From Amaurobius ferox (taxonomy: Eukaryota; Arthropoda; Arachnida; Araneae; Amaurobiidae): DNA of 64,000 bases. The position numbers and the translations under genes were made by a program. Numbering within the stretch: the first letter of the stretch is position 1; each line of letters opens with the position of its first letter. Below are positions 34,601 to 47,200 of this stretch, piece by piece. The notes under the pieces are model-generated. The model had not been told where the DNA came from, did not search any database, and was given only the letters and a program-made list of their open reading frames with translations. The stretch spans positions 30,963,280-31,027,279 of the forward strand of contig OX578140.1 in NCBI GenBank assembly GCA_951213105.1, given 5' to 3'.

Positions 34601-37600
34601 ATTCTTAAAGCACATGCAGCAGCGGCCAAAAATATTGAAAGAACTGTGCATTTACTTCAAAAACTGTAGCAATCACAGAAACCGTGTTCTATTGGATGTT
34701 ATACAATTACCACCAAAAAACACATGCAAGAGGTTACCAGATGACAACATAAAGCTCTCACAATCAGAATGCTCGGTGGCGACTTGGTGAGTAAGCTGAA
34801 AGTGTGGTGGGCTGGTATCCGGATTAGCCACACATTTATTCACCAGCACAGCATAAGCAGGAACAATATACACTTAAATGCTCTACTTATTTCACAAAAT
34901 AACAGATTCTATTGTCAAAACATTGACAAAAATCATTTCTCAAAACAGCTACTATTTTCAAAACATTTAATGAAAATCACAGTTCAATGTAGCTCGTACC
35001 TCATAAACTGCTCTCCAACTGAAGTTGACGTCTTTTATAAACTCTCTTTAGAAACTTCTGGAAGTCTCTCATATCTCATAGAATATTGGTTATTTTGAGG
35101 TGTTTCTCGAAGCTTCGGAAAGTCACATAAATCTGACAACCCTTCTTTAAATTTTATCATGTGGCAACCCTAGACTCATGTCATAGTAAAGGATGATTGT
35201 ATCGGTGTATGGTGGTCTTCAAAAGAGACGAAAGTGAGAGGGGAAAAGGGACTCCAAAGCATGTTACAAGTTTGTAACACTAAGCAACGTGCATCCATGA
35301 AATTCAGTACACTGGTACTTCAAGACCCGATAAGGTGCACCTGAGCATTACTTTTTTTTTAATTCGACTTTGTTTTTTAGTTATTTTATGTTTTAGCATG
35401 ACTTTTATACAAATTAGTTTGTTAGCGACTGAAAATATTATATATCGAGTTTCCATGTTAACACCATCAGAAAGATAAAAATATCCTCTTTTAAACAATC
35501 TTTGAATGGAATCCAGACAGTTAATAGTCTTAATTTTCATGAATTTTTGAAATATATATACTTTTTGTGTGTTGAAGATGTAATATATCTTCTATGTATA
35601 ATAATAAAGGACAGTTTGTTTGTTTGTTTGTTCCTCTGTGTCATCTGTAGCAGAAAATGTAACCAATGTACAGTCATGAAATGTGGTACACCTTCAAGAC
35701 CCGGAAAGATGCCCCTCGGTGTTATTTTTTTTAATTCAAATTAGTTTCTTAGTTATTTTATGTTTTAGCATGATTTTTACACAAATGAGTTCGTTAGTGA
35801 CTAAAATTATTATCTCAAAATTTCAATCGCAATATCATCAGAAAGATCGAAAAGAAAAACTTTAAACGGAATCCATATGATTAACAGTCAAATTTTTGTG
35901 AATTATTAAAATATATTTTTATATATCTTGCATGTTGTAGAATCTAATATTCTTGCAGAGTTTTCACATGAAGGACATTGTGACATGCAAAAGCACTCTG
36001 GTCTAATTGTAATTTATTTGAACGTCTTAAATGGTGTTAAGAAACTTTTTACTGAAAATGTAGTCTTTCTTTGCTGCTTGTAATTGAATATTTTTAGATG
36101 TGTTCCCATACTTTTTGATCAAATAAGCTTATTGAACTTTACTGGAGTTTTCTTTTACAAAATGTTATTTACGCAGAACCATTTCCGCTCCATTGTTATT
36201 TGCAAAAATACAAGTAATTATTGTCAAATTTGAGAAGAATGTGCAGTCATAGTATAAATAACAAAAAAATTAGTATTGTTTATTAATATAATATTGCTGA
36301 ATTGCAATTCATTCATATTAATTTTATGCTGCTTAATCTGTTTTAATCACATTAAATTTGGATATTTAAATTTGTCTTTATTTTTCAGTTAGCGATTCTG
36401 TAGAAGCAAAAAAAAATGAAGGTGAAACCAGGTCATTTGATAAGAATACAGCTAAAGGTGTGTGTAAATTGCAGTACTAAGTTAAATACCTTTATGATTT
36501 GATTAAGAAAATGAGAATTTCACATGTCTAATAATTATAAAGTACCTCTCTCATTTGTTCAGCCAACTCAACTTAATTTGTGTATGTCTTACCTAAATAA
36601 ACCTTAACTTCAATGAAAAATATGTTTTATTCTTATAAACATTTATCCTTATGAAATGAGGAAAATATTTTTTATGTCATACTTTAGCATTGTTTTTATT
36701 TTTATAGTACTAGTCATTTGCAAACGTTTAAGATTGCTGGACATTTTATTGAAAATTAACAATTTCACAACAACTAATTACTTTTTAGGGATATTTAAAA
36801 AAATGTCATTACATATGTATTGTACACTTTACATTTTGAAAGTATTTAATTTTTTACTACACCAGTGAAAATGTCATTAAATTGGTCATGAATGTCCCCA
36901 AAATGTTACAAATTTTGAAATAGAAGTTTTCCCATTCTTGCATCTATAAATCTGTTCCCCACAATTACAAAATTGATACTCATAATCAGTGATTCCCACT
37001 GCATCACAAGAGAAATGGGATGACCAGCTATTTCTTTTCTACCCCTTTTGCAATCTATTTGCATCAACTTTTAAGATTTTTATAATTATTTCATGTTAGA
37101 TGCATAGAGGAGCTATTCCTTAAATGTGTTATTTATGCAATGAAGGGTTATTTTTCAACAGTATTGCAAAAAACTGCTTTAGTATGTGAATTTTGGCATA
37201 TTCCGTTTAATTGTGAAAATATTTTCCATTTATGCAATTTGTTTGCATTGACTAAAATTCTGATAATTATTATGAGTCTTATATAGAAAACTACTTTTCA
37301 AATACATTAGTAATGAAAAGGACTATTTTCTAAGTAATGAAAAGGACTATTTTCTAAAACAGCATTAAAATAATAATTTGGTACTTTGGAATGCAGCCAT
37401 TTCAAAATGATAAATTAGAAGTTTGGTTTCATTCATTCTTTTATTGCAATATAGTTTGTACTATGTTAAGATACTAACATGTTGATTTAGTCAGTCCATT
37501 TAAATAATTAATTTTTATGAATTTCAAATAAATTTTTAATCCTGATTGTAGATTGTCAATCCATTTAAATAATTAATTTTTATGAATTTCAAAAAAAAAA

Positions 37601-37817
37601 AAATAATAATAATAATAATCCTGCTTAATCTGTTTTAATTACATTAAATTTGGATATTTAAATTTGTTTTTATTTTTCAGTTAGTAATTCTGTGATAGTA
37701 AAAAGAAATGAAGATGAAACCAGGTCATCTGATAACAGTACAGATAAAGGTGTGTATGAGTTGCTGTATTAAGTAAATATTGTATTAATTAGTTAAGAAA
37801 ATAAGAATTTATCATAA

Positions 37818-37866
<49 letters not shown>

Positions 37867-40800
37867 ATTATAGTATCTCTCTCTCTCTCTCTCTAATCCG
37901 TTCAACCAACTCAACTTAAACTTTACAGGTTTTACTTATAATAACTCAATAAAAAATAAGTCTTGTTATTATAAACATTTATCCTTATGAAATTAAGGAA
38001 ATATTTTTTATGTCATTCGTTTTTATGCATTGTTTTTATTTTTATACTACAGTCATTTGCAAAAATTGAAGATCACCAGGCATTTTATTGAAAATTCATG
38101 TGAGTGGGACATTATACGTGAGTGGACAACAAAATAGCCAAGCATTTTCCCAGTGTCCCACCGGCCAATCTGCCTTTGATTTGTACACTTGTTATGGATA
38201 TCAGGCTTGTTTGTACACTCAAGGCTTGTTTGTCACATTCGCCGTTTGTACACTCAGCAGGCTTGTTTGTACACTCAGGCTTGTTTGTCACATTCGCCGT
38301 TTTGCTTATGTCATGTTCAGTGAATCCTTCATGGTAGTAAGTCACTATTTGTGACCTCTGAGTAACATTTAATAATGCTTTTTTGCCCATTTTTCACTAT
38401 ATAGAAAATACATACACAAACTCTTAGCATGAAAACCAGAAGTAGGGGAACCTGGGGAGCCTTGGCTACGTTTTCAGAAAATTAATTTTCTAAATTTTAT
38501 TTTGACAATTAGAAATTAATATGATAGTAAATATAATGTGGAATTTCATAAGGAACACAAATATATTTATAATAATGTAAATAATATTTTTTTTTATGTA
38601 TTAAATTTATTATTTTTTAAAACATGCAAGTGGGTCAAGCCTCCCTCTATAAGGGAGGCTTGACCCAGGCAAGAATGTATAATTTTAGAATGAATTATTA
38701 AATATATTTTATTAGTTATATAAACGCTAAAGTATAAAACTTTTAATATAATAGTTTAACTTTCTGAAATCATTTTAAGAGCATGTATTGTAAAACTATT
38801 AACAGTGTATTATAGCATTATGTTAGAAATAATAATGAAAATTGTCCATGTAATAATGTACTAAAAATCCCTCTTAATGATGTTAAATGCTTTATTTTGT
38901 TTGAAAACATTAAAACTTGCAACATGTATAGGTAATACCGTAATTTCAATTTACATGTTTATCTCAGTGGCATGAATTGTGTGAAATCAAAATCAAACTG
39001 CATTTTTACTGTCTTCATCAGTATAATTAGAAGGGATATTAATATCTGATTCATCTGTACTACGAAGAATAGTTTTCTTTACTTTCTAGACCCTTCCATG
39101 TTTGCTCTTTTGAATTTTACTCTCTTTGCGCCTTTTTCTCTCTTCATATTCAATATCAATTGCTCTTTTTATTGGTGTTAGAGTAAAAAGCTTTGTATTG
39201 CTTTCTTTGGTTTGTGTACAGTGGTGATTCCAGTTTCATCTGCATTATAAATGGATTTTGGCCCAAATTTATATTCTTCAAGAACTTTTTTTCAAATTAT
39301 CATGGAACTCACCTACTGTGAATTTATTGAATGCAGTTGATCTACTCAAACTTGTACTTTCAGACTTACGCCAGGATAACTCCTTATGCCTGTGCATGAA
39401 TCCATGCAATCAGTCATAAGAAGCAATTTTATCTTTAACCCATTCGTTGGGAATTTTTTTATTGTTAGCAATTCCAAACTCAATATAAACTGTCTAGTAG
39501 TCTTTGGAGTTAATCCATAATGTAGTTTGAATGGCAGTGACAAATATTCTTTCAAGAGGCTTTCTTCCTCTTCAGTAAAAATTTGCCCAGTTCTGTAATT
39601 AGACTGCATATCCATGTCTTCCTTATTTTTACTCAATTTATATTTCCTTACGTACCTCTCCAGAGTTTTTCGATCAATGTCATAATCTTTTGCTATGCTA
39701 AAGCCTTCATCAGCAACTTTCTTTACGGCTGCCTTCATAACTTCTATGGAATGCTTCTTATGGGTTTTTCCTCTTGGTTTATGGAAAAAGGCATCTGAGG
39801 AAAAGAAATAACATTCAGTTATATATAATTAATACTGTACTCAGATCAGAGTCGCACACAGGATTTTTTTTCAGAGGGGGGGGGGGGTCTCAATTTTTTT
39901 CAATGTACTTTTTGAGGATGCAAACAAAACAAACCTAATTGCTAAAAATGTATCATGTACCGTATATAGATTTTAATAGATATTCCTGGGATTAAAAGAA
40001 GTTTAATTTAAATAAGATTTTAATTTAGAAGTTTAAATAATCTTATAGTTTTCAAAAATATTTAACTAAGGGAGACTTAACCCACTGGTTAACCCTCCCT
40101 TATATAGAGTGGGTCAAGCCTCCCCATATGGCCATTTTGAAAAGAATATCACATGGTCATTTTAGAACTAATTCATTGTACAAACTCTAAGGCTATAATC
40201 AAAGCTTAATATGTTAGTATTTGTGAAATCTTATTTGTTTATATTTATTTCAATTGGTTTATCTGAGAAAATCTTACAAAATATATCTAAAATACTTACT
40301 TTTTAGGCAGAAAAACACTTTATTTTGAATCTTTCCACACTTCTTTGAGCTAGCTGCACGAAACTAAGATGGCTATCTGAGCATTTTAGTAGACTTGACT
40401 GTCCTCTAGTGAAAGAAGGCTGAAACACTTTTAAATAAAAAAAATCAAGGGTAGGTCAAGTCTCCCTTATGGTCAAGGCTCCCCATGTTCCCCTAAACTA
40501 CATTGGAACTCTATCAACACCTATATCTGTAAGATGATGTACAACCGACAGGAAGCTGAGTAATACAGACAGTAGATGATATCTCTATAAATTTCCTAAT
40601 ACGAACAGGTGGTCTTGAACTTTTGCAAATGACTGTATATCTAATTTTAGTTGAATCGATGTTCTGTTATATATTTCTATATTGTATATGTATTTTTATG
40701 TAATATGTTCTGTTTCTGATGTAATATGTGCTTTTGTAGATTCTTCAGAAGAATCGGATGACAGTGATGATTCTGAATCAGATGATTCCAGTGAAGATCA

Positions 40801-43800
40801 GAGTAATTAATCTATTTTCTTATCATTTGAAGATTTTGGTATTTACTAGAATGATTAAAATATCTCAAAGTTTTTTTTTATTAATTTTGTTTTATTTAAA
40901 ATTTCCAATATTCTCTCTTATATGAAATAATTACTTATTTCTGATGCAATAAAAGAATTCTGCATTATATATGTTATATAAATATTGTTTATTATATATT
41001 TGGCATTGTTGTGCCATGCTTCCAAACTACTTGGGACATGATAAATTTATTTGAAATATAGAATCATGAGCCCCCTCATTCCAGTTGTGCTATGTCCTTG
41101 AATATTTCCTTGTCTATTGTTTTTGTTGTTCAATTTAAGCATTATTCATATTATGCAGGGCAATTTTTAATTTTATCAATGCAATGAAACTGCGTATAAT
41201 GTTAGGAACTGGAAAAGTTATTTGTTATTCTGATATTTTCAATAATTAATCTTATGTAAAAAATTTTATGAGTAATAAAATGCCATACATAGTTATTAGG
41301 TACAATAAATGCTTATACATGGTGCATAAATATGCTTTTTTATGTATTTTAACAGGGCATCTTCAATTTCTGGTGGATTGTTTAGCAAAATCATTTCCGC
41401 TCTGAAACAACTGAAATAATATTTCTTCAGCAGCTTGCTTTTTTATTTTTAGCTTATATATCATAAAATTTGCTAATACAGTGCATGAAAAAATATAAGG
41501 ACAACATATAATTGATTGAAAATATACTTTATTTTCACTTTATCAAAATGAATTTTTGATATTTCTGACCTCTAATATGAAATTGTACAATAACATTTAC
41601 AACAAATATGAACCTTACAAAAGTTGACCTTATAAAGATTATCACTAAAGAGAATATAGAAAAAAATATAAGGACATCTTCTAAATTATGTAACATTTCT
41701 CTTAATAATCAAGAAAACAACCTTTTTTTTTTTCAATTACTTGAATAAGCCGAGAGGTCATTGATGCTGAAAGTTCTTTTAAAATGTCTATGGAGATGCT
41801 ATTTTAAGCTTGTTTGATTGTTAATACAAGATCCTGTTTACACTGATATTGTGTGTCATTTTTATAAACTTCTCGGGCTAGAAGGCCCCATAAATTTTCT
41901 ACTGGATTGAGATCGGGACACCTCACCAGCCAATCAAGTAAATTTACTAAATTAGCTTCAGAGTTTTTCACTCTTAGAAATGTGTATGGAAGTGTTATCC
42001 TCTTGGAAAATATAGTCTCCTGAAGTAATTAGTGGGGCCTCAGGTAATATATATCAACATATTTGTCAGAGTTCATCTTGTAGTTGATAAAGACTACAGG
42101 TGTGGTTCCGTTTACTGCAAAAGCACCCCAATCATTACTGTGCCCCCACCATATTGACGTTTGGAAAAAACTTCTTTGATTTTACACAGATTATACCAAA
42201 AGTAGTGAAAACTATCTGGCCCATCAAGATTGAACTTCTTTTCATCCGAAAAGAGGCGGATGTGACATTAACTTTCCATACCAAATATTCTGATGTTTAT
42301 TCAAAACATTTTGAACTGTTTGTGTGGAACATGGTAAATCCAAATGTCTTCTAACTTCATTTACAGTTTCTTTTTTCTCGCAAGCTCTTCTTGCAACCAT
42401 TCTTTTCTGTAGATGCTTTAGAATTTCTGGTATTCCAGTTCATTTTTTCATTCCATACATTCCAGGTTATTTTAGAAAATTATAAACTACAGTTTTATAT
42501 CTTTTAATTTTTTTCTAAATTTCATGCCCACTCAATCCACATTCTTTGAAAGCAGAATTTTCCCTTTTTCAAGGTCAGACAGATCAGTTCCTTTCGGCAT
42601 CGTACAAAAATCGCCAAGAAATGGGGCAAGTGTGAATTTTATTTAGAAACCCAGTTTTTATATTTAAAATGGTTATTTTCTGCTTTCATATATGCAAATT
42701 TTACTATAATTTTAGATGAAAAAACAGTTGTCTTATACTTTTTTTCCAAGATCATGTTGGTTTAAAATTTATAAAGTAAATTTATACATATTTATTTTTG
42801 GAAAATTTAACTAATTTAGATGAAAAAGAACTTAATTTTATTAATATTTTTACTTAAGAAATTTACATACATTTCTGTCTAAAAGATTTCTAGATTTGGC
42901 GAGTTTTCGCTTGTCCTTATACTTTTTTCATGCACTGTATTCCAAATTTTTTTGCAATGTCACAAGTTTTAATTAAGTCCTTGATTAACCAACTTAATAA
43001 TTTCAGTTTCACGAATTTCATTTTTCACAAATCATCTTCAGCTCACCAGAAATGTCAAATGTTATCCATATGTATAATGCTAACTCAGGAAAAATGTTGG
43101 CTCAACGGCTTCATCTTTTACCTATATATTCCTCCTAATTAGATAAAGGTGGGCAAATACCTAAATATTTTTTTTCTTTAATATTGCTTCTCTCCTTTTA
43201 TAATTTAGTATGGTGATGTGCAATCACTCCATGTATTTTATTTTTAAGGACTAAAATTGGATGCTGCACTTAACCTAAGAATCTTCGAAAATGTTTATAG
43301 CATATTATGAAAAACAATTAAAAGAAATATAAGATGTCATAAATTTAAAAAATTTACATTAAGAGATTGATTAATATTACATTGCACTTGTGTGGCAAAA
43401 GTGTGAATAGCACTCCAAAGTCTCTTGGATTTGCAGTACTTGCATTGCAATTATTTGGCATTTTTAAAAATTTATTTTATTAGTTTTTGTTATAATTTAT
43501 CCACTTTTATGTATTTATACATTTTCAAGGTGAAGACTTTGATCACCAATGGGAAGAACTTCAAAAGGAAGCACCAGATACTGATGAAATTACTCACAGA
43601 ATTGCTGTTTGTAATATGGACTGGGACAGAATTAGAGCTGAGGATCTCTTTACTTGTTTCAATTCATTTAAACCAGCTGATGGCTGCATTAAATCAGTCA
43701 AGGTATACATTGAAAATGGTGTTCTTTTTAAATTTAAAAAAAAAAAATCATTTTTCATGCTCTATATCAAAGCTGGACAAATTATATTTGTATTTAGGTT

Positions 43801-44162
43801 CCAGCCTAAAAATGTAATCACCAGCCGTATATACTATCATATTATATTTTGACAACACAATTTTCATACATCTAATTTGTTTTATTCTTGGGATAATGAA
43901 AAGAAAAAATAAGAACTATATGTAGCACTATCTGTACAATTTAATAAGCAAATTAAAACACAAATAAAAATCTGATGTGGGCAGCACATAACTTTCCTTA
44001 CAGACATAGATTCATTTTCTCTATTTTCCTTTCACAATTTATTGAATTCAGTTTAATTGCACAAAATAATGCAGATAATTATATGAAATTACACTGAATT
44101 TGCAGTTTTAATTCAATTTTCATTTTCATTTGGCAACTAGATGTATTTTCAAAGGCTATATG

Positions 44163-44205
<43 letters not shown>

Positions 44206-47200
44206 GAAATATCTCGAATGGTTAATCCTAAAGCTATGGGGTTGGTCTTTCCTTTCATCATTAAAAACTATGTATAAAACAAGCATTTAATTGATGCATT
44301 TCAGCATATGTAGTCTATTTTAGATTTTGATGAATTTTGTGGTTTGTAAAAAAAGACCTTTCTTTTTCTCCAAATAGTACCAAAATCTAATCAGCACCAC
44401 AAGTAATTTAGCTATTATTTTGTGAAATTTGGTTAATTAGTTCTTCAGGTAAAGAGAATACATATGAGTTTTGATGGCCATTTCACAAAATGAAGGCAAG
44501 TTCTCTTTTTCAGAATCATACCAAAATCTAATCAGCACCAGGGTTACTTACAAGTGACTTATCTACGAAATATTTTAAAATGTAATCCATTAATGTTCCA
44601 GCTAGAGTGGATACGTACATTGTACAGACACACAGCCATCATGCTAAAAATAATGTTTTTGGGTTCTAGAGTGCTCAAAACACGTAGATCTGATGAAAAC
44701 TCGAGTTGTTATTTTTGACACGATTCCACTACATTTCCATGTATTATAGGGAAAGTAAAAATAATAAATACCATACTAACATCACTGAGCTATAATTAGT
44801 TGAGGTCAAAATTTCCCATTAGATGAACAATAACATTCGCTCTCTACTATGTCCATATTTGCTAAATGCAGTTGAAGGGTCAATCATGCCCATTTTTCCT
44901 GGGATGATCTCAGACTGTGTATCTGGACCTGCTAGTTGGATTTATTAAAGACTAGCAATATACCTGTTCGTCGTACGGAGTATATAATAAAAAAAACTTG
45001 AAATTCACAATCATGTGCAAATTCCTATAGTATACTAAATGACATCGTTAATCAAAATATTCTATTAAAATAATGAATTAAATATTCCTAAAAGGAAGTT
45101 TAAGAATCTTTGTTCTTGCTCTACAAAATTATCTTCGTAGGCAGAACTAAAGAATAAAACACCCAGGTCCCGTTTGTAAACACATTTACAAAAAATATGA
45201 AATTGAATCAATATATGCAAAATAAAAATGCTAGAATTGTGTGGGACCTATACTACTTATATTCGCAAATATTAGAAGATATGCATGTGCATTAGTAGAA
45301 GATGGCATACAACATGAGTTTCCATAATAAAACAGATGGTATAATAAATTGAAAATATCAACAATCCTGTAATCTTTAAACTTAAAGGTCATAATTGATT
45401 TCAAAATATGCCAAAATGAAAGCGCTAAAATTATATGGAGAGATATACCCGTACTACTTATGTTGTCGTAGATTAGAAGATATGCCCATGTGTTATAAGA
45501 ATACCCATATTATAATATGAGTTTAAAAAATTTTTGCCAAAATAAAGCAGATAACATAATAAATGGAAAATATCATAACACCCGGAAAGAGTATCTGTAC
45601 TACAACACGTGAGTTTCTAAAATTTTTATCAAAATAACAGTAATCCCAGAAAATATCAATAATTATAATGTTTAAACCTGAAGACCATAATTTATATAAT
45701 CCAGACAAAAATCCAATATCGATGAAATTTATTTTATATACATATCTTTATTATTTAAATTAGAAAAGATTTAATAAAAATCGTCTGCAGCATAAACACA
45801 TTGGATTTAAATCCATTGCTAAGCAACTTGATATAATTTTCTTCAAATATATTGGTGGAAAAAATATCATCTTCATAATGCTATCTCTATTGAAGGTTTA
45901 ATTGTGTATTTTTAATTAATATCTAGACAGCCCTTGGTCTTAGAAACTCAAAACTTGGACTAAATTTTAAGTGGGGCTATTCCAAGTCTGCCCCAAAATT
46001 TCATCTAATTCGATGCAATCGTTCTCGTGTGAAGATGAGACAAACATACAGTTAAACAGACAGATTTTCAATTTTATTTATATGCATTAGCAATTTAAAC
46101 AGCTTTAAGTTTGGGCCACTGAAATTTAAGGCACTAATCTTGGTTCCTCCAGAGAAATTAGAAATACAAATTGGATTTACAGCTTACTCTTAAATGTCTT
46201 ACTGCAAAGTAATTCCATTTTATTTTATGGTTTCATGTCAGTAAAAACATCTGCCCCATTACAAGTTGATGTGAGTTATTCTTGTTCTCCATTCTTCCTG
46301 GGAGATGATTTACTAGATGATGGTGTTATGGCCAGTTAACTCCTCAGAATGCAATTATCTGTCAGTGGAGGGTGATATCAGCATAGAATAGCTGATATCT
46401 GTAATGTCAGCAAGAAACTTGCTTATAAGCTAAATTTTTTACAAATTTCTATGGGACTGACAATTTCAGTCCTTTTCACTTAGTTGGTATAAAATTCGTA
46501 TCAATTTAGTTCAGTCTACACAAAGTTGCAGAGACCAATTTCTTAATTACAAAACCCACCTATAATAGGAATTTTATGCTGGCTACATGAAAGGACGGAA
46601 TGTTCAGTTTCCATAAAAGTAGTTTGCAAAAATTGGAACTTACAGCAGTTTCTTTCTGTTTCTGCTATTGCAAATATCAGCTATTCCATTCTGATCAGCA
46701 CTAATTGTGAAACCAGTCTGTGGATGCTGTTATCTTCAATAGTAGTGTCTTCCAAATTTAGTTGAGGTATGAAGATGTGGGTATATTTATGTAAAATAAA
46801 CTGAAAATGAAGATTTACAATGTTAGCTATGTAAGATTTGCCTGATAATTTTTTGTTAGGGTAGTTTGGTGATTAGAAAACTTTTGCTGACAAATCTTGT
46901 CTCAACAAAATTCTGATCTTTTGCGAAAGTGTTTAGTGAATTAACTTGTTCTATTTTGCTTAATTTAGGTACATTTCGCAAAGGAAAATAAATAGGTGTA
47001 TTAATTATTTTGTAATTTTATTAATGTAGGTTTATCCTTCTGAATATGGCTTGAAACGTATGGAAGAAGAAAAACTCAATGGTCCTCCAGAGTTAATTAA
47101 AGAAACATTGCCCTTAGATGCAGAGGAATCTGATGAAGACACTAAAACATCAAAGTATCATAGAGAGAAGCTTCGTCAGTATCAGATAAATAGATTGAAG

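Larger units (their letters stand above)
36329..38049 (+). repeat. Tandem segmental duplication carrying an ESF1 exon
   Basis: Copy A (from 36329) and copy B (from 37621) share CTGCTTAATCTGTTTTAAT, the branch and acceptor region, the 69-nt exon, the donor, and downstream blocks (AACATTTATCCTTATGAAAT, then TTTGTTTTTATTTTTATA, then the left end of a Tc1-like element with AGTCATTTGCAAA). The offset is about 1.3 kb. Confidence 0.88.
38050..40635 (-). mobile_element. Tc1-like element (outer), interrupted by a pogo-like element
   Basis: The ends are CAGTCATTTGCAAAAATTGA and, reversed, CAGTCATTTGCAAAAGTTCA, beside TA at 38048-38049 and 40636-40637. Once the inner element is removed only ~540 bp remain. 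A minus ORF at 38112-38390 starts MGKKALLNVTQRSQIVTYYH and EGFTEHDIS, the N-terminal HTH of a Tc1 transposase, then degenerates through short repeats of CACTCAGGCTTGTTTGT. It is an internally deleted, inactive copy. Confidence 0.82.
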
